The notes beneath the pieces were generated by a model that ran no database searches, was not told the DNA's origin, and saw nothing but the letters and a program-made list of their open reading frames with translations. From assembly GCA_025356715.1 (NCBI GenBank), contig JANXRU010000050.1:1-12472 (forward strand): 12,472 bases of DNA, in the 5' to 3' direction. Below are positions 1 through 7,685 of this stretch, piece after piece. This stretch comes from Bacteroidota bacterium. GTDB taxonomy: Bacteria > Bacteroidota > Bacteroidia > B-17B0 > B-17BO. The translations under genes were made by a program, and so were the position numbers. Every line of letters begins with the position of its first letter. Position 1 is the first letter of the stretch.

Positions 1-119
1 TGCTCAAATTATTGGGATTGGATATGAAGGAAAAGATTATCCATTACCACCAGTTGAAGAACGTAAATTTTCAAATAAAATTGATGAAACATTGCGTAAC
101 ATTCGAAAAGGAAAAGTAG
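1..119 (+). repeat. Inverted copy of an internal ilvE segment (119 bp, perfect)
   Basis: Read on the plus strand, bases 2-118 encode ilvE residues A306 to V344 (containing [14 protein letters not shown]). The stretch is the exact reverse complement of 860-978: position i pairs with 979-i, and identity stops at base 120. The segment therefore cannot be an independent gene; it is a fragment with neither start nor stop. It abuts the truncated metK gene, which makes 1-120 a fold-back junction. The base-for-base identity argues for a very recent event or an artefact of amplification or assembly, not an old duplication. Confidence 0.97.
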
Positions 120-351
120 TATATCCAATTTTACGGATGACTTCACGAGCAATTTCTTGAACATCTAAATAGGCTTTTGATTTTACTTCCCCAGCTAATA
201 TAACTTGACCAGTAGTAACTAAGGTCTCACAAGCTACTTTACTTTGTGGATCAAATGCTAAAAAATTGTCAATTAATGCGTCTGAAATTTGATCGGCAAC
301 CTTATCCGGATGGCCTTCTGATACTGATTCTGAGGTGAAAAGATATCCCAT
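120..351 (-). CDS. metK: S-adenosylmethionine synthetase MetK, 5' fragment (truncated at the junction)
   Basis: MetK makes S-adenosylmethionine from ATP and methionine in the cytoplasm and works as a tetramer. The first 77 residues match the family closely: the N-terminal signature [13 protein letters not shown] (residues 5-17), with the catalytic histidine at H14 and the metal-binding aspartate at D16, then [10 protein letters not shown], and CET with E42 at the monovalent-cation site. The family is about 380-420 residues long, so more than three quarters is missing. After ...IRKIGYT (codon 78, split by the junction) the frame continues for 26 residues that are antisense ilvE and stops at 37-39; those residues are not MetK. 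The ATG at 351 gives the normal start [10 protein letters not shown]. It lies 48 bp after the purS stop on the same strand, so the two may be co-transcribed. I expect the gene to be intact in the organism if the junction is artificial. Confidence 0.93.
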
Positions 352-399
352 GTTTTTTGTTTTTTTATGTTTAGTTAATGATTTATTTAGTTGATTATT

Positions 400-654
400 T
401 TATTTTGACTCGTTTATGGTAAATTCGTAAAACTCCATAATTTGATTGCACAATAATTTTTTACAAGCCTCATCAATTTTAGAAGATGCAATTTCTTTAT
501 TTGACGCTTCTATTTCTAAAGTAATGTGTTTACCAATTCGGATATTCTCTATTTCAGATAAACCTAAGTTTTTCATTGAGCCTGTAACAGCTTTACCTTG
601 TGGATCTAACAATGCTTTCATTGGCATGATGTTTATATCTGCAATATATTTCAT
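400..654 (-). CDS. purS: Phosphoribosylformylglycinamidine synthase subunit PurS
   Basis: PurS is the small subunit that joins PurQ (glutaminase) and PurL (synthetase) in the complex converting FGAR to FGAM, the fourth step of purine synthesis. The 84-residue product starts MKYIADINIMP and contains DPQGKAV (about residues 17-23), the hallmark of PurS, followed by IRIGKHITLEIEA and a C-terminal CNQIMEFYEF. The length fits the family (about 80-85 residues). I chose the ATG at 654. A second ATG at 660 would add only two residues, while the frame stays open to 768 but there crosses a putative promoter and an AT-rich stretch with no homology to PurS, so that extension is rejected. The other FGAM synthase subunits are not in this window. 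purS follows the ilvE terminator and precedes metK, so it probably has its own promoter (681-711). Confidence 0.93.
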   Translation of the reverse strand: MKYIADINIMPMKALLDPQGKAVTGSMKNLGLSEIENIRIGKHITLEIEASNKEIASSKIDEACKKLLCNQIMEFYEFTINESK

Positions 655-680
655 ATTCATTATAGTTTTAAAAAGAGAAG

Positions 681-711
681 CAAATTTAAAGGTTTGATTG
701 TTTATTAAAAA
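681..711 (-). promoter_or_regulatory. Candidate promoter for purS(-metK)
   Basis: On the minus strand, TAAATTTG (688-681) matches the Bacteroidota -7 consensus TAnnTTTG exactly. A weak -33 element, TTTT (711-708), lies 19 bp upstream, which is within normal spacing. Transcription would start near 675, leaving a leader of about 20 nt before the purS ATG at 654. The promoter lies just downstream of the ilvE terminator, which fits a new transcription unit beginning here. The -33 box matches only three of four bases and the DNA is AT-rich, so confidence is moderate. Confidence 0.45.
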
Positions 712-771
712 TAATGTTTTGAACAATTTGATTACTAATAAAAATGTTCTAATTGTTTTATCTATCAAAAC

Positions 772-805
772 AAAATCCTCATTTACAATTGTAATTGAGG
801 ATTTT
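772..805 (-). terminator. Hairpin terminator after ilvE
   Basis: A near-perfect palindrome: AAAATCCTCA (772-781) pairs with TGAGGATTTT (796-805), and the inner bases pair on to the centre with a single T-T mismatch (782/795). On the minus strand the stem is followed by TTTTGTTTTG, and it begins 20 bp after the ilvE stop, as expected for intrinsic termination of ilvE. The A/T tails on both sides would also allow it to work on the plus strand, although no plus-strand gene is present here. Confidence 0.8.
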
Positions 806-824
806 AATTATAAAAAAAGATTAT

Positions 825-1892
825 CTATTTTACGGGATACATCCAGTTAAATTTATCTTCTACTTTTCCTTTTCGAATGTTACGCAATGTTTCATCAATT
901 TTATTTGAAAATTTACGTTCTTCAACTGGTGGTAATGGATAATCTTTTCCTTCATATCCAATCCCAATAATTTGAGCAATTGTAGCAGCAGTTCCAACTC
1001 CAAAGGCTTCTTTTAATGTGCCTTTAGCGTGAGCATCTAATACTTCAGTAATCGAAATTTTACGTTCTTCAACATTCATTCCCCAATCTCTAGCTAAAGC
1101 TAAAACACTATTTCGAGTAATACCAGCTAAAATAGTATCACTTAAAGCAGGTGTTACAATACTATCCCCAATGACAAACATTAAATTCATCGTTCCTGAT
1201 TCTTCTAAATAAGAATGTGTTTTACCGTCTGTCCAAATTACTTGTTGGTAACCTTTTTGTTGTGCCAATTTAGTTGGATATAAGCTACGACCATAGTTTC
1301 CAGCTGCCTTTACAAATCCAACACCGCCTTCTACCGCTCTAAAGAAATTAGTTTCTATTAATACTTTAATAGGTTCGGCATAATATTTTCCTGCAGGGCA
1401 AGTAATGATAACAAACTTATACGTATCACTCGCTTTTACGCCGATAGCTTCATCAGTAGCAATAATAAATGGACGAATATATAAAGAGCCAGTATCAGAT
1501 GTAGGAATCCATGCTGAATCCAATTTCAATAATTCAGTTAAACCACCCATAAAAATTTCTTCAGGAACTTCTGGCATAGCCATACGAATTGCTGATTTAT
1601 TAATTCGATTGAAATTTTCAATAGGTCTAAAGATACTGACTTCGTTATTAGCATTTTTATAGGCTTTCATCCCTTCAAAAATAGCTTGTCCATAATGTAA
1701 TGCAGACATCGCATAGCTCATTGGCATATCTTGGTATGGCATAATAGAGGCTTTACCCCATTTACCATCAGCATACTCAGCAATGAACATGTGGTCAGAA
1801 AAACATTTACCGAAAGGCACATTGTTTATATCAAACTCATTTACTCTGCTTTTAGCAATTTTTTCTATTTTAATTTCAGCGTTTGCTACCAT
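825..1892 (-). CDS. ilvE: Branched-chain amino acid aminotransferase
   Basis: This PLP-dependent cytoplasmic enzyme transfers the amino group between glutamate and the branched-chain 2-oxo acids, the last step of leucine, isoleucine and valine synthesis and the first of their breakdown. The 355-residue product has the fold IV aminotransferase features of the eukaryotic/mycobacterial-like BCAT group. Residues 67-76 contain YGQAIFEGMK. FVKAAGNYG (193-201) holds the likely PLP lysine K195. LEESGTMN (229-236) has the cofactor-binding glutamate and the alpha-proton loop. ITRNSVLALA follows at 258-267, GVGTAA (298-303) contributes to phosphate binding, and the protein ends NWMYPVK. The length is normal for this group. 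The ATG at 1892 is the first in frame and gives a short N-terminal lead before the conserved region. The gene is single and is followed by a terminator. Codons 306-344 are the source of the inverted copy at 1-119; this copy appears intact. Confidence 0.96.
   Translation of the reverse strand: MVANAEIKIEKIAKSRVNEFDINNVPFGKCFSDHMFIAEYADGKWGKASIMPYQDMPMSYAMSALHYGQAIFEGMKAYKNANNEVSIFRPIENFNRINKSAIRMAMPEVPEEIFMGGLTELLKLDSAWIPTSDTGSLYIRPFIIATDEAIGVKASDTYKFVIITCPAGKYYAEPIKVLIETNFFRAVEGGVGFVKAAGNYGRSLYPTKLAQQKGYQQVIWTDGKTHSYLEESGTMNLMFVIGDSIVTPALSDTILAGITRNSVLALARDWGMNVEERKISITEVLDAHAKGTLKEAFGVGTAATIAQIIGIGYEGKDYPLPPVEERKFSNKIDETLRNIRKGKVEDKFNWMYPVK
860..978 (-). repeat. Parent arm of the 119-bp inverted repeat (inside ilvE)
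   Basis: This segment is the exact reverse complement of 1-119. It lies within the intact ilvE reading frame (codons 306-344 and one flanking base), so it is the original and the copy at 1-119 is derived. The two arms are separated by 740 bp (120-859) carrying the metK fragment, purS and the end of ilvE. Identity stops at 859/120, where the copy switches from ilvE to metK sequence. Confidence 0.97.
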
Positions 1893-1988
1893 TGTTTTAG
1901 TCTTGTGTTGAACAAATTAGCACATAATTTTTATGATAACAAACATTTTCGTCGATTATTTTGCAATATTCAAATAAGTTGCTTTTTA

Positions 1989-2024
1989 TTAGAATTTAAT
2001 TCTAAATTTATATTTTAATATAAA
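1989..2024. promoter_or_regulatory. Two adjacent palindromes in the ilvE/M23 divergent gap
   Basis: TTAGAATT-T-AATTCTAA (1989-2005) and TTTATATT-TT-AATATAAA (2007-2024) are perfect 8-bp-arm palindromes lying one base apart, in the 163-bp gap between the divergent ilvE and M23 peptidase genes. The position suits operators or promoter-proximal structure. I could not place a convincing TAnnTTTG promoter for either gene in this gap. The second palindrome is pure A/T and could be chance; the first includes G-C pairs and is less likely to be. Confidence 0.35.
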
Positions 2025-2055
2025 ACTTAACTATACGTAAATACTTATTAACAAT

Positions 2056-3027
2056 TTGAAACTAAGTTTTTATATCCTGTTAGTGGCATTTCTTCTACCT
2101 AAATATTTTATGGCAGAAGGTGAACCCAAAAAAGACACGAGTCGTCTTAAAATTTGGGCTGCAACTGTTATAAATCAAAAAAATACTATTACAAAACTGC
2201 AGTTAGTGTCATTGGTAGATTCTCTATTAGACCTTGATTATATTGACGAAAAACAGATTGAAGAAATCAGTTATTATAATTCCATATTAGTTTCCAAAGA
2301 AACTAATATCACCATGCTGAAATATGGTTTATTGCCAGCTACTAATTTTTATGATGACTTTGATGAGAGTACCGTTTTTCAAATTACGCCAGATAATGAA
2401 TTTCCAGAATCTCAAATTATTCATATTGAAAGTGATTCTTTAGGTTTTTATAATCACCCAAAAATGGGTGTTGTAACCTCAAAATTTGGTTGGCGTGATG
2501 GACGAATGCATAAAGGCATTGATATTCATTTAAATCGAGGTGATGCTATAACTTCTGCGTTCGACGGAATGGTTCGGATTGCACAGATTAAAGGTGGCTT
2601 TGGAAATGTTGTAATTATAAGACATTACAATGGATTAGAAACCGTGTATGCTCATTTATCTAAAATTAAAGTGAAATCAGGTCAAATTGTAAAATCAGGT
2701 CAACTCATTGGTTTAGGTGGAAATACAGGACGAAGCAGAGGACCACATTTACATTTTGAAGTTCGTTTCAAAGGTCAGGCTGTAAACCCAGCTTCCATTA
2801 TTTCATTTACAGAAAACAAAACCTTTAATGATTCTATTATCATTAAAAAATCACGTTATGGAATATGCGCCTTTCCAAGTAATGCTACGATACATACAGT
2901 AGAACGTGGAGATTCTTGGTATGAAGTAGCCAAGCGTTATGGCTTATCTATGAAACAATTATGTTTACTTAACGGTACAGAAAAACGGTACTACCTGAAA
3001 ATAGGAAGTAAACTAAGAGTAAATTAA
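2056..3027 (+). CDS. Secreted M23 metallopeptidase with C-terminal LysM domain (TTG start)
   Basis: A likely peptidoglycan endopeptidase acting in the cell envelope. The start codon is TTG. An in-frame stop at 2038-2040 rules out any upstream ATG, and the next ATG (2110) would remove the hydrophobic signal segment (residues 4-17, cleavage near A20). A helical region of unknown role follows (about 30-95). The M23 domain (about 137-250) shows FGWRDGRMHKGIDIH, with zinc ligands H152 and D156, YAHLS with the catalytic H200, and HLHFE with H231 and the zinc ligand H233, so the active site is complete. Residues 279-322 form a LysM peptidoglycan-binding domain (HTVERGDSWYEVAKRYG ... LKIGSKLRV). The 323-residue layout, with LysM after the peptidase domain, is familiar from Bacteroidota. 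The gene runs divergently from ilvE and converges on the ABC-F gene with a 10-bp gap. Its exact substrate bond and any role in division or morphology are not visible here. Confidence 0.9.
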   Translation: MKLSFYILLVAFLLPKYFMAEGEPKKDTSRLKIWAATVINQKNTITKLQLVSLVDSLLDLDYIDEKQIEEISYYNSILVSKETNITMLKYGLLPATNFYDDFDESTVFQITPDNEFPESQIIHIESDSLGFYNHPKMGVVTSKFGWRDGRMHKGIDIHLNRGDAITSAFDGMVRIAQIKGGFGNVVIIRHYNGLETVYAHLSKIKVKSGQIVKSGQLIGLGGNTGRSRGPHLHFEVRFKGQAVNPASIISFTENKTFNDSIIIKKSRYGICAFPSNATIHTVERGDSWYEVAKRYGLSMKQLCLLNGTEKRYYLKIGSKLRVN

Positions 3028-3037
3028 ATAATTGTTT

Positions 3038-4663
<1,626 letters not shown>

Positions 4664-4679
4664 TTAAAAAATTAGGGCG

Positions 4680-4687
4680 TAAAGATA
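4680..4687 (-). promoter_or_regulatory. Possible proximal -7 element for the ABC-F gene
   Basis: The minus strand reads TATCTTTA (4687-4680), one base from TAnnTTTG, about 20 bp upstream of the ABC-F ATG at 4660. No good -33 box lies at the right distance (the nearest T-run is 25 bp upstream). If active, it would give a very short leader that bypasses the structured element at 4732-4827. Confidence 0.3.
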
Positions 4688-4731
4688 GAAAAAAAACTGA
4701 AATATGCGTGTTAAAACCAAATGGCTAAAGG

Positions 4732-4827
4732 CTTTCTTGTAAAAAATATTACTATGCCTTAACTTATGCTACTCATAAGACCTGTATGATTGTGTAATAT
4801 CTGTTATATTAATTTTTTACAAGAAAG
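4732..4827. other. Structured element: 16-bp inverted repeat enclosing two hairpins (possible leader or small RNA)
   Basis: CTTTCTTGTAAAAAAT (4732-4747) and its exact complement ATTTTTTACAAGAAAG (4812-4827) can form a 16-bp stem. The 64-nt interior holds two further perfect 6-bp hairpins with 5-nt loops: CTTATG-ctact-CATAAG (4763-4779) and TAATAT-ctgtt-ATATTA (4795-4811), the latter stacking directly on the long stem. Together they give a three-way-junction shape on either strand. No transposase and no flanking target duplication are visible. A promoter-like motif upstream on the minus strand (4905-4937) would transcribe it towards the ABC-F gene. Function is unknown; possibilities are an ABC-F leader, a small RNA or a small mobile repeat. 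Confidence 0.55.
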
Positions 4828-4866
4828 ACGAATATCTTTTTGAGAGTATATTATGATGAAACTCAT
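4804..4866 (-). CDS. Possible 20-residue leader peptide upstream of the ABC-F gene
   Basis: On the minus strand an ATG at 4866 opens a 20-codon frame (MSFIIIYSQ ... CKKLI) ending with TAA at 4804-4806. It begins about 30 nt after the predicted start of the minus-strand promoter at 4905-4937. Its codons 14-19 lie in one arm of the 16-bp stem (4812-4827), so translating ribosomes would block that stem. This is the layout expected for ribosome-mediated leader control, which is known for several antibiotic-resistance ABC-F genes. Against it: a similar-sized ORF (4853-4918) exists on the plus strand, the DNA is AT-rich, and no clear terminator hairpin follows. It may be chance. Confidence 0.22.
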   Translation of the reverse strand: MSFIIIYSQKDIRLSCKKLI

Positions 4867-4904
4867 AAAAAACAGAGCCCTATTATTTGAGATTTTAAGT
4901 GTTA

Positions 4905-4937
4905 CAAAGATAGATTAATAGTAAATTTGGCATCAAA
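4905..4937 (-). promoter_or_regulatory. Consensus-like promoter directed at the ABC-F gene and the structured element
   Basis: On the minus strand, TTTG (4937-4934) and TATCTTTG (4912-4905) are separated by 21 bp. Both boxes match the Bacteroidota consensus TTTG / TAnnTTTG exactly and the spacing is allowed. Transcription would begin near 4898 and run leftwards through the inverted-repeat element, giving the ABC-F gene a leader of roughly 240 nt. The -33 box lies only 11 bp from the crtD start codon. Confidence 0.55.
4922..4929 (+). promoter_or_regulatory. Candidate -7 element for crtD
   Basis: TAAATTTG matches TAnnTTTG exactly on the plus strand and lies 18 bp before the crtD ATG at 4948, which would leave a leader of about 12 nt. 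No TTTG or TTG is found 19-21 bp upstream, so only one box supports it. It falls inside the spacer of the opposing promoter (4905-4937), so the two could not be occupied at once. Confidence 0.35.
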
Positions 4938-4947
4938 AATTTATAAG

Positions 4948-6417
4948 ATGCAAAAACACGTTGTTATTATTGGCTCAGGTGTTGGTGGCTTAGGATCAGC
5001 TGTACGATTAGCTGCGGCTGGATTTAAGGTTACTGTGGTAGAAGCTAACGATTATGTTGGTGGAAAACTGACGACTAAACAAATTGGGCGTTACCGTTTT
5101 GATATGGGGCCTTCTGTGTTTACACTTCCTAATTTAATTGACGATTTAACGGCAGTTGCAAAATCTAATAAACCTTTTAAATACCTAACCTTAGATACCA
5201 TTGTTCATTATTTTTATGAAGATGGCACAACTTTAATCGCCTATTCTGATAAAGAGAAATTTGCGAATGAAGTAGCTACAAAATTAGGCGAAACAAGGCA
5301 ATCTGTATTAGATCAATTAAAATTTTCGGCCTTTTGTTATGAAACGACATCTGAATTATTTATGGAGCAATCGTTGCATAAATTATCTAATTTTTTAAAT
5401 CTTAAAACTTTAAAAGGTATTTTAAGATCGCCGAAATTAAAGATGGGGCAAACCATGAACCAAGCTAATAGTGAGCGTTTCAAGAACATTAAAACGGTAC
5501 AAATGTTTAATCGTTTTGCTACTTATAATGGTTCAGATCCTTTTCAGGCTCCTGCATTAATTAATATTATTGCACATTTAGAGCATAACATTGGTGCCTT
5601 TGTACCAGCTACTGGCATGCATGATATTACAAAGCATTTGTATGATTTAAGCGTATCTTTAGGTACTGAGTATAAATTTAACTCAAGAGTCACTAAAATT
5701 AAAATCGAAAATAACACGGCTGTAGGTGTTGTTACCGAAAATGGTGAAATAGCTGCTGATTACGTGGTTTCTAATTCTGATATAAAACATGTTTATACAA
5801 AATTATTAGATAAAAAATATTACCGTTCTAAATTATTAGATCAAGAGAAATCTTTATCAGCATTGATTTTTTATTGGGGTATTAAAAAAGAATTTAAGGA
5901 ACTATGCTTACATAATATTTTGTTTAGCGCCAATGGCGAAGAAGAATTTAAGTGTATGTTTAAAGATAAAAAACCATACCACGATCCTTCTACATACATT
6001 AATATTGGCTCTAAGCATAGTAAAAATGACGTACCTGAAGGATGCGAAAATTGGTTTGTAATGGTAAATGTACCGAGCAATACATCGAGCAATCCCATAG
6101 AGTATGTTCAAGAAATGCGTAAAAATATTGTAGCAAAAATTAACCGTATTTTAAAAACAGACATCGAATCTTTCATTGAAGTGGAAGATGTATTAGATCC
6201 TTACATTATTGAGCAACGCACAAGTTCGGCTGGTGGCTCTTTGTATGGCAATGCTTCTAATAATAAATATGCAGCATTTTTGCGACATGCTAATAATAGT
6301 AGTCAAATTAAAAACATGTATTTTACGGGAGGCAGCGTACATCCCGGTGGTGGTATTCCTTTATGCTTGTTAAGCGCTAAAATTTTGACTGAAATGATAG
6401 TGGAGAAAAATAGGTAA
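4948..6417 (+). CDS. crtD: Carotenoid desaturase, CrtD/CrtI family (probably 1-hydroxycarotenoid 3,4-desaturase)
   Basis: A flavoprotein of the CrtI-type desaturase family that introduces double bonds in carotenoid pigments, probably at the membrane surface. The 489-residue product opens with an FAD-binding Rossmann motif, GSGVGG (9-14) and E32, followed by GGKL and DMGPSVFTLPNL (52-63). It ends with the FAD-contact segment GGSVHPGGGIPLCLLSAK (461-479... region near the C-terminus). These forms, and EDGT followed by an Asp-Lys-rich stretch, resemble the CrtD branch of Bacteroidota, whereas phytoene desaturases of this phylum usually have a WMPDVF-like segment and a PGPGVP C-terminal motif. 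I therefore prefer CrtD, but CrtI is possible. The ATG at 4948 places the Rossmann strand right after the start; an in-frame TTG at 4927 would add seven unconserved residues. No other carotenoid genes are adjacent. The gene converges on the flavoprotein gene with a 2-bp gap. Confidence 0.8.
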   Translation: MQKHVVIIGSGVGGLGSAVRLAAAGFKVTVVEANDYVGGKLTTKQIGRYRFDMGPSVFTLPNLIDDLTAVAKSNKPFKYLTLDTIVHYFYEDGTTLIAYSDKEKFANEVATKLGETRQSVLDQLKFSAFCYETTSELFMEQSLHKLSNFLNLKTLKGILRSPKLKMGQTMNQANSERFKNIKTVQMFNRFATYNGSDPFQAPALINIIAHLEHNIGAFVPATGMHDITKHLYDLSVSLGTEYKFNSRVTKIKIENNTAVGVVTENGEIAADYVVSNSDIKHVYTKLLDKKYYRSKLLDQEKSLSALIFYWGIKKEFKELCLHNILFSANGEEEFKCMFKDKKPYHDPSTYINIGSKHSKNDVPEGCENWFVMVNVPSNTSSNPIEYVQEMRKNIVAKINRILKTDIESFIEVEDVLDPYIIEQRTSSAGGSLYGNASNNKYAAFLRHANNSSQIKNMYFTGGSVHPGGGIPLCLLSAKILTEMIVEKNR

Positions 6418-6419
6418 TT

Positions 6420-7619
6420 TTATTTCCTATTCAAATAGTTTGCTAAGCTATACCCCATACTAAAACAGGCATGTAGTAAGTAGCCACCAGTAGGGGCATC
6501 CCAATCTAACATTTCTCCTATGCAATAATGGTTAGGTAATTTACTAAGTTCTAAGTGCTCTTTAACTTCCGATAAGGCAATGCCACCAACAGTTGAAATA
6601 GCTTCGTCAATGGGCGCAAAATCATTAATAGTTAACGGATATGCCTTAATCAATTTACTTAAAACAGCATACGAATGGTATTGTTCCTTTGTCGTTATAA
6701 ATTTCAATAACTGAATTTGTATAGGAGTTAAGTTCAATTTTTTCTCTAAACAATCTTTTATAGATAAGTGCGCATGATCTTTAAGCCTTTGCTGCACTTG
6801 TATTTCATTTAGCTCTGGTTTAAAATCAATGGTAATTGACGCTATTTTGTTTGCTAACAACTGCTTTCTAATAGGTTTACTTAATGCATAAATTCCGCTG
6901 CCCTCTATACCAAACTGTGTTAATACGGCTTCTCCTTTTTTTAAAATACCATGGCAGTTAAATTGGCAATTTTTGAGCGCTTGTCCTTCTATTAATTTCA
7001 GTAACTCATTATCCCACTTAATTTGATACGCACAATTAGAGGACACGAAAGGAAGCGTTGTAATTTGTTTTTTTTTAAAGTAAGTTAACCAACCTCCGTC
7101 GCTTCCCGTTACCTTCCAGCTACCACCGCCAAGGGCAAATACAGTAATATCAGATTTTATAATTAAGGTAGTTTGTTTGTGTTCAAATACCAATTCATCG
7201 TTTTTCCATCCTGTCCATGAATGGTTGTAATTGATTGTAACTTGATTTTTTAGTAATTCTTTTTCAATAGCTTGTAATACTTCTATTGGTTTAATTCCTT
7301 TTTTTGGGAATACGCGTTTACTAGTGCCAACATAGGTTTCAATACCAATATCTTGTAGCCAATTTCTGAAATCAATATTTGTAAATTGTTTTATAAATGC
7401 TCCTATAAATTCTTTAGGATGATAACGATTAATAAACGGTTCTAAGTCTTCGGAATGTGTTAGATTAAAACCACCTTTACCAGCCACTAAAAACTTACGG
7501 CCAACGGTTGCATTTTTTTCGTAAATAGAAATTTCGTATTTAGCATTATCCAAAGAACAAGCTAGCATCAATGCTGCTGGGCCTCCGCCGATAATTGTTA
7601 TACTTTTTTTTTGTTTCAT
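6420..7619 (-). CDS. NAD(P)/FAD-dependent flavoprotein, HI0933/TIGR03862-like family
   Basis: A soluble FAD-binding oxidoreductase of the HI0933/BaiN-like superfamily, closest to the TIGR03862 branch; the physiological substrate is not established for that branch. The 399-residue protein shows the FAD Rossmann motif GGGPAALMLA (11-20) with acidic E34 after it, the family signature GRKFLVAGKGGFNLTHSE (40-57), FALGGGSW (161-168) and GSDGGW (172-177), and a C-terminal GEMLDWDAPTGGYLLHACFS (368-387) that closes the FAD site. All conserved elements are present and the length is normal. The start is fixed by the Rossmann motif close to the ATG at 7619; the next methionine lies within that motif. 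It follows the M20 dipeptidase gene on the same strand, but a terminator hairpin sits between them and leaves no room for a separate promoter, so expression probably depends on read-through. Its 3' end nearly meets that of crtD. Confidence 0.88.
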   Translation of the reverse strand: MKQKKSITIIGGGPAALMLACSLDNAKYEISIYEKNATVGRKFLVAGKGGFNLTHSEDLEPFINRYHPKEFIGAFIKQFTNIDFRNWLQDIGIETYVGTSKRVFPKKGIKPIEVLQAIEKELLKNQVTINYNHSWTGWKNDELVFEHKQTTLIIKSDITVFALGGGSWKVTGSDGGWLTYFKKKQITTLPFVSSNCAYQIKWDNELLKLIEGQALKNCQFNCHGILKKGEAVLTQFGIEGSGIYALSKPIRKQLLANKIASITIDFKPELNEIQVQQRLKDHAHLSIKDCLEKKLNLTPIQIQLLKFITTKEQYHSYAVLSKLIKAYPLTINDFAPIDEAISTVGGIALSEVKEHLELSKLPNHYCIGEMLDWDAPTGGYLLHACFSMGYSLANYLNRK

Positions 7620-7623
7620 TTTT

Positions 7624-7675
7624 AAAAACAGAGTTAAAAGAGTTCTCTGTGAACTTTATTTTCTCTTTTAACTCT
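7624..7675 (-). terminator. Intrinsic terminator of the M20 dipeptidase gene, adjoining the flavoprotein start
   Basis: AGAGTTAAAAGAG (7630-7642) and CTCTTTTAACTCT (7663-7675) form a perfect 13-bp stem. On the minus strand it is followed by G and five Ts (7628-7624). The 20-nt loop can itself fold, AGTTC (7641-7645) with GAACT (7651-7655), and a competing pairing ACAGAG (7628-7633) with CTCTGT (7645-7650) is possible. The T-tract ends only four bases before the flavoprotein ATG at 7619, so the structure also occupies that gene's ribosome-binding region. Confidence 0.8.
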
Positions 7676-7685
7676 TTATTGAAAC

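Noticed and set aside
1..119. Transposon end or gene duplication at the window edge
   Set aside because: The copy is an internal ilvE fragment without transposase, terminal motifs or target duplication, and it is identical to its source; a chimera explains it better.
37..351. A 104-residue ORF that could be read as a novel short MetK-fusion protein
   Set aside because: Only the first ~77 residues are MetK; the remainder is the antisense of ilvE created by the fold-back junction.
352..399. SAM riboswitch upstream of metK
   Set aside because: The gap to purS is only 48 bp of low-complexity A/T sequence with a weak 16-bp-period direct repeat (370-400) and no stable hairpins; no riboswitch core is present.
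655..768. 38-residue N-terminal extension of PurS in the open frame
   Set aside because: PurS proteins start at MKYIA-like sequence; the extension has no family match and overlaps a promoter-like motif.
1405..2018. Plus-strand ORFs opposite ilvE and in its upstream gap
   Set aside because: They lie antisense to a clear enzyme gene, lack recognisable domains and have no promoter evidence.
4732..4827. Miniature inverted-repeat transposable element
   Set aside because: The 16-bp inverted repeats suit one, but no flanking target duplication is visible and only one copy is seen here; kept as a structured element of unknown nature.
4853..4918. 21-codon plus-strand ORF upstream of crtD
   Set aside because: There is no promoter or conserved feature to support it; it shows that short ORFs arise easily in this AT-rich gap.
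4927..4947. TTG at 4927 as the crtD start
   Set aside because: It adds seven unconserved residues before the Rossmann strand and overlaps a -7-like box; ATG at 4948 fits the family.
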